Source: Alphaproteobacteria bacterium (GTDB taxonomy: Bacteria; Pseudomonadota; Alphaproteobacteria; Acetobacterales; Acetobacteraceae). Taken from it: a stretch of 64,000 nucleotides of DNA. Under the pieces are notes generated by a model. That model saw only the letters and a program-made list of their open reading frames with translations. It ran no database searches and was not told the DNA's origin. Each line of letters opens with the position of its first letter. Position 1 is the stretch's first letter. The stretch lies in contig VGDM01000001.1 of NCBI GenBank assembly GCA_016869715.1, forward strand, positions 1-64,000, in the 5' to 3' direction. Positions 46,769 through 56,202 of the stretch are shown here, one piece after another. The translations under genes were made by a program, and so were the position numbers.

Positions 46769-47605
46769 GTGCAAGACAATACCCGCCTGACCGGCAAGGT
46801 TGCCATCGTCACTGGCGCTGGCTCTCGTAGCCCCGGTGCGGGTGCGACCAATATTGGCAATGGACGCGCTATTGCGGTGCTGATGGCAGCACGCGGCGCC
46901 AAGGTGCTGCTTTTGGATGTGGACCGCGCGGCTTTGGAAGAAACCGCTCGCCTGATCGCCGCTGAAGGTGGTAGCTGCGCGGTGGCGGAGGCAGATGTCT
47001 CCAAGGCGGTTGATTGCGCGGCGGCCGTGGCCCAGGCCGACCGACTTTGGGGGCGCGTGGATATCCTTGTGAATAATGTCGGCATCAGCGGCCCCGCCGG
47101 CAATGCGGAAGGCGTAGATCCCGAAGCCTGGGATTATGCCATGCAGGTCAATGTGAAATCCGTGATGCTCATGGCGAAATATGCCGTACCGGAAATGCGG
47201 AAATCGGGCGGCGGGGCGATTGTGAATCTATCTTCGGTTGCCGGACTGCGCGCTGGGCACCCGGGCTTGCTCTACGCCACGACCAAGGGTGCCATTGTGC
47301 AAATGACACGCGCCATGGCCGGGCATCACGGGGCGGATAATATTCGCGTCAATGCGGTGGCACCTGGCTATGTTTATACGCCCATGGTTGCATCACGCGG
47401 CATGACGGAAGAACTACGCCAGCAGCGCGCGCAATCGGGTATGTTGAAGTTTGAAGGCAGTGCCTGGGATGTTGCGGAGGCTGCGTGCTTTTTGGCCTCG
47501 CCGGCCGCGCGTTGGATCACGGGTCAGACGCTGCCGGTGGATGCCGGGCGTTCGGCGGGCAATGCAGCAGGAGCTTCACCGAAGCCGGCGGGGGCGCTGC
47601 ATTAA
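46769..47605 (+). CDS. SDR-family oxidoreductase
   Basis: A 278-residue short-chain dehydrogenase. The cofactor loop is expanded, reading 'VTGAGSRSPGAGATNIGNGRA' rather than the usual TG-x3-G-x-G. 'NNVGISG' (about 92), a catalytic Ser in 'NLSSVAG' and 'YATTK' (about 170-174) complete the active site. It ends with 'WITGQTLPVDAG'. Starts with GTG at 46769. It probably oxidises or reduces a small alcohol or ketone; substrate unknown. The stop overlaps the end of a convergent protease gene. Confidence 0.88.
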   Translation: MQDNTRLTGKVAIVTGAGSRSPGAGATNIGNGRAIAVLMAARGAKVLLLDVDRAALEETARLIAAEGGSCAVAEADVSKAVDCAAAVAQADRLWGRVDILVNNVGISGPAGNAEGVDPEAWDYAMQVNVKSVMLMAKYAVPEMRKSGGGAIVNLSSVAGLRAGHPGLLYATTKGAIVQMTRAMAGHHGADNIRVNAVAPGYVYTPMVASRGMTEELRQQRAQSGMLKFEGSAWDVAEAACFLASPAARWITGQTLPVDAGRSAGNAAGASPKPAGALH

Positions 47606-48291
47606 GGGGCGGGAATAACCAGCGCCGGCACCGCAAGCCCACCAACACGGCCCAGAATACCCTTGCTCTGCACGGCGACAATCGCAAAGCGGCCATCGGC
47701 GCTGCGCAGCAATAACGGCCCGCTCGATGAACCCATTGTAGCGGCGCAATTCTGCGCAAGCATTACGCCTTCCCCCTCAATCTGGAGCAGGCCCAAATAA
47801 CGGCAGGCCGGGTCCACCGGCAGCGCAGCGGGCGCATCACGCTGAAAGCCAGGCTGGGAAAGGATACTGCGTTCTGGCGGCGTTTCGCGCACCAGGGGCA
47901 AGACGCGCCCCGCACCAATCGGCGCATTCTGCGACACCAGCGCCCAATCGGATGCCCAGGGTGCTTCGCGGCTAGGATCAAAGCCCGCACCGACACGCAG
48001 CGCCACACTGCGCGCTTCTGCACCGCCAATGGAAACACGAAGCCGCGCCGCGGGCAGCAAAGCGGTTCCTGCTTCATGCTTCAGGCAATGCGCCGCGGTC
48101 AACACGATCGCAGGCGCCACCATGACGCCTGTGCTAAGCCCTGTACCTTCGGCTTCAATCAGGGCCAGCGCATGCCAGGGCGGATGCGCTGCCGGCACCG
48201 ACAGGCGCGGCTCAGGGCCATTATTTATCCCCGCAACCTGTGCAAAACCTGGACTGGCGAAGCCCAGCAGCAGCGCGATGATCAAGCGCAT
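47602..48291 (-). CDS. Secreted trypsin-like serine protease
   Basis: A 229-residue chymotrypsin-fold protein with a signal peptide ('LIIALLLGFASPGFAQ'). The catalytic triad is visible: His in 'LTAAHCLKH' (about 70), Asp in 'SDWALVSQ' (about 113) and Ser in 'TMGSSSGPLLL' (about 189). It is short, with no PDZ domain, and should act in the periplasm or outside. Its start overlaps the end of the sirtuin gene by ten bases. Confidence 0.85.
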   Translation of the reverse strand: MRLIIALLLGFASPGFAQVAGINNGPEPRLSVPAAHPPWHALALIEAEGTGLSTGVMVAPAIVLTAAHCLKHEAGTALLPAARLRVSIGGAEARSVALRVGAGFDPSREAPWASDWALVSQNAPIGAGRVLPLVRETPPERSILSQPGFQRDAPAALPVDPACRYLGLLQIEGEGVMLAQNCAATMGSSSGPLLLRSADGRFAIVAVQSKGILGRVGGLAVPALVIPAP

Positions 48292-48989
48292 GAAGAGAGC
48301 ATGCGTTCCACAAAGGCCGGCACGATCTGCGTGGCGGGGCCGTGCTGCGCCTCATGGAAAAGAGCCGTGCCTTCGGTTTCTTCTAGATTCAATTCCACAC
48401 AACGCGCCCGCCGCCGCACTGCCTGCACGAAGCCGGCTGCGGGATAGACCTGGCCGGAGGTGCCAATGGCAACAAAGACACCGCAAGCATCCAAGGCGGC
48501 TTCGATCCTTTCCATCTCCAGCGGGATTTCGCCGAACCAGACAATATGGGGTCGCAGCCGCCCTGCTGCGCCACAAGCGGGGCAAGCGGCATGTGCGGTG
48601 ATGTCATTCTCCCAAACAGTCAAAGCACCACAGGCAAGGCAGCGCGCCTTTTGCAATTCACCATGCATGGCAATCACATTGCGCGATCCGGCGCGCGCAT
48701 GCAGGCCATCTATGTTTTGCGTTACCAGCGTGACGGGTGCTGGCCACTTGGCCTCCAGCTGCGCCAGCGCATGATGTGCGGCATTGGGTTGGATGGCAGG
48801 GTCGCGTAGCTGCGCGCGCCGTGCATTGTAAAATCCCTGCACCAGATCAGGATCACGCGCGAAGGCTTGCGGCGTTGCTACATCTTCAATCCGGTGGCGT
48901 GCCCAAATGCCATCGGCATCGCGAAAGGTGGCCAGGCCGGATTCGCGGGAAATTCCCGCGCCGGTCAGGATCACCATGGGTGGCGCCAT
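48282..48989 (-). CDS. cobB: NAD-dependent protein deacylase (CobB-type sirtuin)
   Basis: A 235-residue sirtuin. 'LTGAGISRESGLATFRDADGIW' binds NAD, 'TQNIDGLH' is at about 90-97, the catalytic His109 is in 'AMHGE', and the zinc pair cysteines are in 'CLACG' and 'CPACG'. 'FYNARR' carries the Tyr/Arg pair (Tyr54, Arg57) that in E. coli CobB allows desuccinylation besides deacetylation. A likely target is Acs, encoded 1.5 kb away. Overlaps a small upstream gene (TGATG) and the downstream protease. Confidence 0.93.
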   Translation of the reverse strand: MAPPMVILTGAGISRESGLATFRDADGIWARHRIEDVATPQAFARDPDLVQGFYNARRAQLRDPAIQPNAAHHALAQLEAKWPAPVTLVTQNIDGLHARAGSRNVIAMHGELQKARCLACGALTVWENDITAHAACPACGAAGRLRPHIVWFGEIPLEMERIEAALDACGVFVAIGTSGQVYPAAGFVQAVRRRARCVELNLEETEGTALFHEAQHGPATQIVPAFVERMLSSCA

Positions 48990-49147
48990 CAGCTTGTGGG
49001 CGGCGCCGGTGGTGTGCAGCTGCGTGGCGGGCGCGGAAAGGGCTGATCCGGCCGTGGCGGCGCCGGGCCTTCGCTTTGCTGAGGCGCCGAGGTTACCGGC
49101 ACTTCAAGGCAGGGACAAAATGCAAGTAGGGCGAGCATGATCAGCAT
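48989..49147 (-). CDS. Small proline-rich secreted peptide upstream of cobB
   Basis: A 52-residue frame starting at ATG 49147 with a strong GAGGAGG five bases upstream. A hydrophobic N-terminus ('MLIMLALLAFCPC') looks like a signal, possibly of lipoprotein type, and the rest is proline-rich and polar. Its TGA overlaps the cobB ATG, so its translation could drive cobB. No family recognised. It may be mainly a leader for coupling rather than a protein with its own function. Confidence 0.5.
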   Translation of the reverse strand: MLIMLALLAFCPCLEVPVTSAPQQSEGPAPPRPDQPFPRPPRSCTPPAPPTS

Positions 49148-49193
49148 GGCAACCTCCTCGCGCAAATTCAGCACAAAGGCCGGCCCCTCAGCA

Positions 49194-50483
49194 ATGTGGG
49201 ACTTGCGGCGCGGCGCAGCCTCAGGGAGTGTATCGCCAGAAGCAGCGGGGAAACAGCGCGTGGCCGGAACGCATCAGGGCAGTATTGAGACGCGCTATTC
49301 CTGGGTTGTCGCCATCACGGCGGTAACCATGCTGTCGCTGGCTGCCGGTGGCCCGATTACGGTGGTGGTGGGGCTGGTGCAAATCGCCGAGGATTTCGGC
49401 AGCGGGCGGTCCCTGCCATCGCTTGCCAATTCGCTCGCCTATTTCGGCACCGCCATTGGCGGCATGGTCTGCGGCATGATGGTGGCGCGCCTTGGTCAAA
49501 GGCTGGTCGCGATGATTGGCGGCCTCGCGGTCGCACTTGGCCTGATGCTGGCATCCTTTGGCGAGAGTTGGGCGCTGCTGGTCGGGCTTGGGCTGGGTGT
49601 TGGCCTTTTTGGCAATGGCGCCTTGTTCCCGCCGATGCTGGCTTTTGTCTCGCTCTGGTTCGATCGGCGCCGAGGCACGGCACTCGCGCTGGTCGCTTCC
49701 GGGCAATATGTCGCGGGGTTCCTGTGGCCGCCGATTTTTGAGCGCGCCATTGCAAGCTTCGGCTGGCAGCGCACCATGTTCGGCTATGGGATTTTAGTCG
49801 CCGCAATTGCGGTGCCTTTGGCCGCTTTGGTGCTGCGCCCGCCGCCAGCGCAGCCTACCACCGGGAATTTCGCCGAGAAAATGCAGCCGGGGGCGCGTGT
49901 GCTTGGCATGAATGGCAATCTGGCCTTCTTCCTGCTCGCCCTCTGTTCCTTCCTGTGTTGCATCCCAATGGCCATGCCGGCGGCGCATCTTGTCGCGTTT
50001 TGTGGTGATCTTGGCATTTCCGCATCCCACGGCGCCTTGATGCTTTCCGTGCTGACCTTCGCTGCGTTCATGGCGCGGCAATTCTGGGGCTGGCTTTCGG
50101 ACAAGATTGGCGGGTTATGGACGATTGTCTTCGGCGCGCTCGCGCAAATCCTGGGCATGCTGGGCTTTCTGGCGACACAGGATGAGGCCGGCTTGTTCTT
50201 CGTCGCCGCCGCTTATGGGCTTGGCTTTAGCGGCATCATCCCCGCCTATGTGCTGACGCTCCGCGCGCTCTTTCCAGCATCGGAAGCACAGTGGCGGGTG
50301 CCGACGCTGCTATTCCTGAGCCTTTCCGGCATGGCAGCTGGTGCTTGGCTTGCCGGGTATATCTATGACTGGCTTGGCTTCTACGCTGCCGCCTGGTGGG
50401 CCGGCATTGGCTTCAACCTGGTGCAATTCGCGTTGATTGTCTTCTTGTTGCTGCGCTCAAAGCGCGGGCTGGCAACAGCCTGA
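49194..50483 (+). CDS. MFS transporter, oxalate/formate-antiporter-like
   Basis: A 12-helix major facilitator. 'YSWVVAITAVTMLSLAAGGPITVVVGLV' is the first helix, 'MVARLGQRLVAMIGGLAVALGLML' carries the loop 2-3 motif and 'SLWFDRRRGTALALVASGQYVAGFLWPP' is typical of monocarboxylate/oxalate-formate type carriers. The start is uncertain: ATG 49194 is chosen because the earlier ATG at 49137 overlaps the well-supported divergent small gene; a GTG near 49260 is also possible. Substrate probably a small organic acid. Confidence 0.85.
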   Translation: MWDLRRGAASGSVSPEAAGKQRVAGTHQGSIETRYSWVVAITAVTMLSLAAGGPITVVVGLVQIAEDFGSGRSLPSLANSLAYFGTAIGGMVCGMMVARLGQRLVAMIGGLAVALGLMLASFGESWALLVGLGLGVGLFGNGALFPPMLAFVSLWFDRRRGTALALVASGQYVAGFLWPPIFERAIASFGWQRTMFGYGILVAAIAVPLAALVLRPPPAQPTTGNFAEKMQPGARVLGMNGNLAFFLLALCSFLCCIPMAMPAAHLVAFCGDLGISASHGALMLSVLTFAAFMARQFWGWLSDKIGGLWTIVFGALAQILGMLGFLATQDEAGLFFVAAAYGLGFSGIIPAYVLTLRALFPASEAQWRVPTLLFLSLSGMAAGAWLAGYIYDWLGFYAAAWWAGIGFNLVQFALIVFLLLRSKRGLATA

Positions 50484-50555
50484 TCGCGCTTGGTTTACGC
50501 GCGCTGCTGTTGCGTTTAGCATCCACCGAGCTTTTACATCCAACGGGAGGCTTTC

Positions 50556-51569
50556 ATGCTGAAACGCAAACATCTGCTCGCCGCCGCTGCGGCTTTTGGC
50601 TTCGCATTGCCGGCTTTTGCTCAGGCCCAGGCGCCGCAATTCTTCCGCATCGGCACGGGCAGCGCCGGCGGGACCTACTACCCGGTTGGCGGCATTATCG
50701 CGAATGCCATTTCCTGCCCGCCCGGCGCGCCTTGTGGCCAGGCAGGCGGCACGGCGGGCGTGCCCGGCATGGTTGCGGTGGCGCAGGCCACGCAAGGTTC
50801 CGTGCAGAATGTCGCCATGGTGCAGGCCGGCAATGCCGAAGCGGGCTTTACGCAATCCGATGTTTCCCACTGGGCTTTTACCGCCACCGGTCTGTTTGAA
50901 GGTCGGCCCAAGACGGATCGTATCCGTTTTGTCGGGCATTTATTCCCGGAACATATCCATGCCGCTGTCCGCCGTGACAGCCCGATCCGTAATTTTGAGG
51001 ATTTGCGCGGCAAGCGCATTGCGATCGGGCTTCAGGCTTCCGGTGCGCGCATTGGGTCAGAACTGATCCTTTCTGCCTTTGGCCTCAACGCCGGGCGTGA
51101 ATTCACCGCGGAATATCTGAACCAGGCTCAGGGCACAGAGCGCATGCAGGATCGCGGGCTTGATGCCACCATCACCGTGGTCGGCTACCCGGCGGCGGCC
51201 TTCACGGAATTTTGCAGCCGCACCGGCTGCCGCTTCCTGCCGATTCCGCCAGCACAAGCGGCGCGCGTGATTGAACGCGCCCCCTTCTACGGTCAGGGCA
51301 TTATTCCACGCAGCGCCTATGATGGTTTGGATGCTGATGTACCGACGCTGACGGTTAGTGCCGTGCTGGTCGTGCGTGACAGTCTTTCTGATGAGCTGGT
51401 CTATAATGTCACCCGTTCCCTTTGGTCTGATGTGACACGCGGCCTGCTTGATCGCGGTCATGCCAAGGGCCGCGAGATTATGAAGGAAAACGCACTGCAA
51501 GGCCGTGGCGTTGTGCCCTTCCATCCGGGGGCCGAGCGTTTTTACCGGGAAGCCGGTATTCTGCGCTGA
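50556..51569 (+). CDS. TAXI-family TRAP transporter solute-binding protein
   Basis: A 337-residue periplasmic protein with a signal peptide ('LLAAAAAFGFALPAFAQAQ'). TAXI motifs: 'FFRIGTGSAGGTYYPVGGIIANAIS' at the start of the mature chain, 'ASGARIGSELILSAFGL' and 'TITVVGYPAAAFTEFC'. AGGAGG-like GGGAGG precedes the ATG. It delivers substrate (often glutamate or other dicarboxylates) to the fused permease encoded ten bases downstream. Confidence 0.94.
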   Translation: MLKRKHLLAAAAAFGFALPAFAQAQAPQFFRIGTGSAGGTYYPVGGIIANAISCPPGAPCGQAGGTAGVPGMVAVAQATQGSVQNVAMVQAGNAEAGFTQSDVSHWAFTATGLFEGRPKTDRIRFVGHLFPEHIHAAVRRDSPIRNFEDLRGKRIAIGLQASGARIGSELILSAFGLNAGREFTAEYLNQAQGTERMQDRGLDATITVVGYPAAAFTEFCSRTGCRFLPIPPAQAARVIERAPFYGQGIIPRSAYDGLDADVPTLTVSAVLVVRDSLSDELVYNVTRSLWSDVTRGLLDRGHAKGREIMKENALQGRGVVPFHPGAERFYREAGILR

Positions 51570-51579
51570 ACAAGGGTAG

Positions 51580-53622
51580 TTGGCCGTGACCGTGAAGAAT
51601 GATCGCGGCGCGGCCGCCCAGGCCAAGCTCGACCTCGACGCCGCGGCCGAGCTTGAAAAAAAATATGATAGTGAAATGCAGTTCCGGAACCTGTCAGGCT
51701 TCGCCGCCCGGCTGGTGCCGGCGCTGCTCGTCGCTCTTTCGATTTTTCATTATTATACCGCGGGTTTCGGTATTCTGACCGAGCATTGGCATAAGGCGAT
51801 CCATGTCGCTGCCGTGCTTGGCCTGATTTTCCTGATGTTCCCAACCAAACGTAATTTCGGCCCCACAATTGGCGGCATCCCGCTTTATGACTGGGCTTTC
51901 GCGCTATTAGTTGCTGCGGCCTGTCTTTATTTGCCGATCATTTTTGATGAGCTCACCTTCCGCATCGGGATGCCCAATACCGCCGATATGGTGATGGGCA
52001 CCATCCTGGCCGTGCTGCTGCTGGAAGCGACCCGCCGCGCCATGGGCTGGGTGCTGCCGGCCATCGTGATTGCTTTCATTCTTTACGGGCTGTACGGCAA
52101 TCATCTGACTGGCGTGCTGGCGCATCCTGGGGCCAGTTGGGAAGGCTTCATCAGCCATGTCTATCTGACACAGGAAGGCATTTTCGGCATTCCCGTGAAG
52201 GTAGTGGCGACGTTTGTTTTTCACTTCGTGCTGTTTGGCGTGCTCGCCACGCGCATGGGGCTAGGGCAATTCTTCATTGATCTGGCGGCGATTGCCGCCG
52301 GGCGCTATCCGGGCGGGCCAGCCAAGGTTGCCGTGGTGTCTTCTGCCATGTTTGGCAGTATCAGCGGCTCATCGATTGCGAATACCGTCACCACGGGATC
52401 GCTCACCATCCCTGCCATGAAGCGCATTGGCTATAAGCCGCATTTCGCGGGTGCGGTGGAAGCGGCCGCCAGTGCAGGCGGGCAGATCACGCCACCCATC
52501 ATGGGAGCAGCGGCCTTTGTGATGATTGAATTTCTCAATATCCCGCTCACAACCTTGCTGATTGCGGCGGCTATTCCGGCCTTCATGCATTTCTGGGGCG
52601 TTTTTGTGCAAGTGCATTTCGAAGCCAAGCGGCTTGGTCTGCGCGGCATGCCAGAATCGGAGATTCCGAAGCTCTGGCCAACCATCAAGCATGGCTGGCC
52701 CACTATTATTCCTTTGGTCTTGCTGGTGGGCGTGATTATCGAAGGCTTCACGCCCTATTTGGCGGCCTTCACCGGTATCACCGCCTGCATCGTTGTTGGT
52801 TTCCTCAATCCGCGTCAGCGCCTGACGCTGCGCGATTTATGGGATGCTTTTGATCTCGGCTCGCGCTATGCGCTGGCCGTTGGCGCCGCCGCGGCGGCGG
52901 TTGGCATTGTGGTGGGCGTTGTCACCCTGACTGGCGCTGGCTTCCGCATTTCCTTCATGGTGACGCAGGCAGCCGCACAAACGGCGGAATCCTTCCGACC
53001 CATCGTTGAAATGCTGCCGACGAGCATAGCTTCCATGCAGGGGCTGACACTGTTCCTGACGCTGGTTTTTGTCGCCGTTATCTGCATTGTCATGGGCTGC
53101 GGTATTCCAACCACGGCGCTTTACATCGTGCTGGCGGCGATTGCGGCACCTGCGGTGCAGCAACTTGGTGTGCCGCCGCTGGCCGCGCATCTTTTCATTC
53201 TTTATTACGGGATCTTGGCGGATCTAACGCCACCTGTCTGCGTCGCGGCCTATGCGGCGGCGGGGATTGCCGGATCAAACCCCTTCAAGACGGGGCTTTC
53301 CGCCTTTCGGCTTGGGCTTGCCAAGGCAACCGTGCCCTTTGTTTTCGCCTATTCGCCGGCCATGCTGATCATGGTGGATGGCTTCACCTGGGGCGCTTTC
53401 CTGTTCACGACCATCAGCTGTGCGATTGGCGTGCTGGTATTGGGCATTGGCATGACAGGCTTTGCCTTCACCCATATGGGATTTGGTGCCCAGGCCATGC
53501 TGGTGGTTTCGGCATTATTGATGATTTCGCCGAATATCCCAATGACGTTGACCGGTGCGGCCCTGGCGTCGCCGGTATTCTTGCTGAATTGGCGGAAATC
53601 AAAGCACAACGCGCCAAGCTGA
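51580..53622 (+). CDS. TRAP transporter fused permease (4TM/12TM type)
   Basis: A 680-residue membrane protein joining the small (Q-like, about residues 40-200) and large (M-like, about 210-670) TRAP subunits. Diagnostic parts are 'GGPAKVAVVSSAMFGSISGSSIANTVTTGSLTIPAMKRIGY', 'AGGQITPPIMGAAAFVM' and 'MGCGIPTTALYIVLAAIAAP'. It works with the upstream TAXI receptor. Start is TTG 51580 or GTG 51586. It converges on a broken nuclease gene. Confidence 0.95.
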   Translation: MAVTVKNDRGAAAQAKLDLDAAAELEKKYDSEMQFRNLSGFAARLVPALLVALSIFHYYTAGFGILTEHWHKAIHVAAVLGLIFLMFPTKRNFGPTIGGIPLYDWAFALLVAAACLYLPIIFDELTFRIGMPNTADMVMGTILAVLLLEATRRAMGWVLPAIVIAFILYGLYGNHLTGVLAHPGASWEGFISHVYLTQEGIFGIPVKVVATFVFHFVLFGVLATRMGLGQFFIDLAAIAAGRYPGGPAKVAVVSSAMFGSISGSSIANTVTTGSLTIPAMKRIGYKPHFAGAVEAAASAGGQITPPIMGAAAFVMIEFLNIPLTTLLIAAAIPAFMHFWGVFVQVHFEAKRLGLRGMPESEIPKLWPTIKHGWPTIIPLVLLVGVIIEGFTPYLAAFTGITACIVVGFLNPRQRLTLRDLWDAFDLGSRYALAVGAAAAAVGIVVGVVTLTGAGFRISFMVTQAAAQTAESFRPIVEMLPTSIASMQGLTLFLTLVFVAVICIVMGCGIPTTALYIVLAAIAAPAVQQLGVPPLAAHLFILYYGILADLTPPVCVAAYAAAGIAGSNPFKTGLSAFRLGLAKATVPFVFAYSPAMLIMVDGFTWGAFLFTTISCAIGVLVLGIGMTGFAFTHMGFGAQAMLVVSALLMISPNIPMTLTGAALASPVFLLNWRKSKHNAPS

Positions 53623-53629
53623 GGGCATA

Positions 53630-55219
53630 TCCTTCTTGCAGCACCGCGCGCAGCTTGTGCAGCAACGCCTCCCGCGCAGCATCATCGCGGGCCTTTTCCG
53701 TGGCGCTTTCAATCGCGAGTAACAGCCCCGCGCGCTGATTATGCCAATCGGGGCGCATGCTCCGCGCTGGATCGGCACGGTGCCCCTTGGTATCCTGGCG
53801 CCTGGGCCTTGCACCCCGCGGCAATGTCCAGCGCTCATCCAGCACCAGCATGATCACCTGATATGCCGCGGCAATGCCGCCTTCGGTCAAGCGTTGTGCG
53901 ATCGCTTCCATCGCCGGCGCTTCGCCATGCATCAGAAACAGACCCCCGGAAACACGCCCGCGCGCAGTCAGTCAGCGCACCAATTCCGCCGCATCCGCAT
54001 GACCGGAGAAGTCACGTATTTCGGTAATATGCGCCTCCACCCGGAAAGTCTCACCCTGGATGCGGACTTCGCGCTTGCCTTCCTGCAATAGGCGCCCCAG
54101 CGTGCCTTCCGCCTGATAGTCTGTCAGCATGGCTCCAGCCGCGGGGCTCCAAAGCCAGCGCTTCAAATGAGGGCGAATGCGCCCGGCATCGCACATGCCG
54201 GACCCCGCGATGATGATGTGAAACCCCTCGGCTTCCGCAATCCGCCGGCTCGCTTCGCCACTTTCGGTCGGGCGGATCAGCGGTGAACGCAAGGCGCGCC
54301 TGGTGGCATCGCCATTCTCGAGCGCCTCCACATGTTGCAGAAGCACCTCCGTCGCGCGGATTGCAAGTGGGCTATCCATGAATATCGGAAATTGCGATAT
54401 GGTGCCGGCCTGCAGCAGCGTCACCAAATCCCAGCATATTTCCTGCGTGCGTTCCTCCGTAAAGGCCGGGATCAGCAGTACACCATCGGGCCTGGCCGCC
54501 GCCTGCACAAGGGCCGCAAGCTTCGCGCGCCGCGCGGCATAATCAACGCAGGGCTTATCCTCATCGCCATAGGTGCTTTCCAAGAATACGTGATCCACGG
54601 CGCCTGGCGCTTTCGTTTCATGGTGAAACACAGAACAATCCGGGCCCAGCCCGCCCGAGATCAACAGGCGCACTGGCGCATCCTTGCAATTGCTGATTTC
54701 AATTTCGATGGAAGCCGAGCCCAGCATATGCCCGGCAATCCACTAGCGCGCCCGTACGCCCGGCAAGGGCTACAGCCAGTGTCCAAACGGGGTCGCGCGA
54801 AAGGTAGGGATGACCGCCTCGGCATCCACAACCGTGTAGATGGGGTGCGTCGGCGCGCGCGCCTTGCGGCGATTGCGACGATTGAACTGCGCAAGCCCCA
54901 TTTCCTGCACAGGGCCGGAATCCGGCAGCATCACGGCGCAACGACCAACCATGGCGGCGGTCGCGTGGATCACGCCCCCGCAGCCGGCGGCCTTCAGCTT
55001 GGGCAGCAGGCCGGAATGGTCGATATGCGCATGGGTCGGCAGAACGGCATCAATATCATATGGATTGAAGGGAAACTCCTTCCAATTAAGGGATTTCAGC
55101 GTCTTTGGTCCCTGAAACATGCCGCAATCCACCAGAAACCGGGCGCGGCCCGTGTCAAACAACAGGCAATAGCCAGTCACCGTGCGCGCCGCGCCACACA
55201 CTTGAACAGAAATGGCCAT
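53630..55219 (-). pseudogene. MBL/beta-CASP RNA exonuclease, broken by three in-frame stops
   Basis: One frame gives a complete Ysh1-like MBL/beta-CASP nuclease of about 530 residues: 'LPTHAHIDHSGLLPKL' (metal motif 2), 'AGHMLGSASIEIE', 'DHVFLESTYGD', 'DSPLAIRATEV', 'AGSGMCDAGRIRPHLKRWLW', 'DFSGHADAAELV' and the C-terminal domain. It is cut by TAG at 54770-54772, TAG at 54743-54745 and TGA at 53972-53974 (Trp expected), with no indel. The metal-site 'SGDLG' of the family reads 'SGGLG', losing the Asp. Family similarity ends at about 53630; the open frame runs on into the convergent TRAP gene. Confidence 0.85.
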
Positions 55220-55289
55220 GAATTATCCTCTCCATTCCGGCGTATTGCATCCTGCCGGTCCCTTGCCGCGTCACTGACGCTAATTTGTA

Positions 55290-55303
55290 TTGATCCAGCG
55301 CAA
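55290..55303. promoter_or_regulatory. Imperfect FNR-type box between nuclease and FNR gene
   Basis: TTGAT-CCAG-CGCAA fits TTGAT-N4-ATCAA except for two bases. It lies between the divergent starts of the beta-CASP nuclease (about 75 bases away) and the FNR-like gene (about 85 bases away), where an autoregulatory site would be expected. It may be a weakened original box. Confidence 0.45.
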
Positions 55304-55385
55304 AATCGGCAGGAAACTATCCCCAGGCGGGCGAGGGCCAACAAAAGCCCTGCGCCGCGAAGGCAAAGCGAGACGGCAGACAAAC

Positions 55386-56138
55386 ATGAGTCCGCTTGAT
55401 GTCACACGTTCGATGGTGGATGGCCTTGGGGCCGAAGGCGATGTTTGTATGAAATGCGGATCGCGTTCCCTTGGGCTATGCGCACCGCTGGATGCCGCCA
55501 CCTTGGGTGACATGGCTGCGGATAGCGAAAGGGTAATGCTGGAGCCCCGCGCACCGACTTTTCATCATGGCGATCATGTGCGCTATGTCTATACGCTGAC
55601 CGACGGCACGGCGCGCCTTATGCGTGTTTTGCCGGAAGGCCGGCAGGCCGCGATCGGCTTCCGTTTTGCGGGCGGCATACTGGGCTTCACCCCCGGCGAG
55701 GAACACGCATTCGGTGTAGAGATGCTTATCGGTGGGCGCGTCTGCCGCATGGAACGCTGCCGGCCGGAGCAGTTGTTCCGCCGCCAGCCGTTGCTGGAAC
55801 GACGCTTTTTGGACCTCCACGCGCGGGATTTGGCGTAAAGCCAGGAACACATCATGGTGCTTGGCCGCTTCACCGCGGAAGAACCCGTCGCGGCGTTTTT
55901 GCTCTTACTGGCGGATGCGCAGCGTCGCCGTGGCCATCGTGGGCCGGTCTTTGATCTGCCGGCGACTCGCGCCAGAATCGGCGAATACCGTGGCCTGACG
56001 CTTGAGACCGTGAGTCGCGCGGTTTCGAGCTTCCACCGCCGCAATTTCATCCGCCTGCATGGGCAAAGTGGCATTGAAATCCTGAATGAAGACGCGCTGA
56101 CCGCCCTTGGCACGGGCGAGGGTGAGGACGCGGCCTGA
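55386..56138 (+). pseudogene. FNR/AadR-type oxygen regulator, broken by one in-frame stop
   Basis: Read through, a 250-residue Crp/FNR protein. The N-terminus carries C-x2-C-x7-C ('CMKCGSRSLGLC') plus a later Cys, as needed for an oxygen-labile 4Fe-4S cluster. The cyclic-nucleotide-like barrel, dimer helix and HTH 'GLTLETVSRAVSSFHRRNFIRL' follow. TAA at 55836-55838 sits at the start of the dimer helix, between 'LHARDLA' and 'SQEHIMVLGRF', so the DNA-binding half is lost unless a second start near 55854 is used. ATG 55386 chosen by family length. Divergent from the broken nuclease. Confidence 0.85.
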
Positions 56139-56202
56139 AGGCTACGGCATTCACGGCGACGTGCCGCTGCGATAGACTTCGCGCAGCACAAGGAAACCGC
56201 CC

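Noticed and set aside
55854-56138. Separate small HTH gene downstream of the FNR fragment
   Set aside because: It is in the same frame as the upstream part and completes the FNR fold, so a single interrupted gene is the simpler reading, although reinitiation cannot be excluded.
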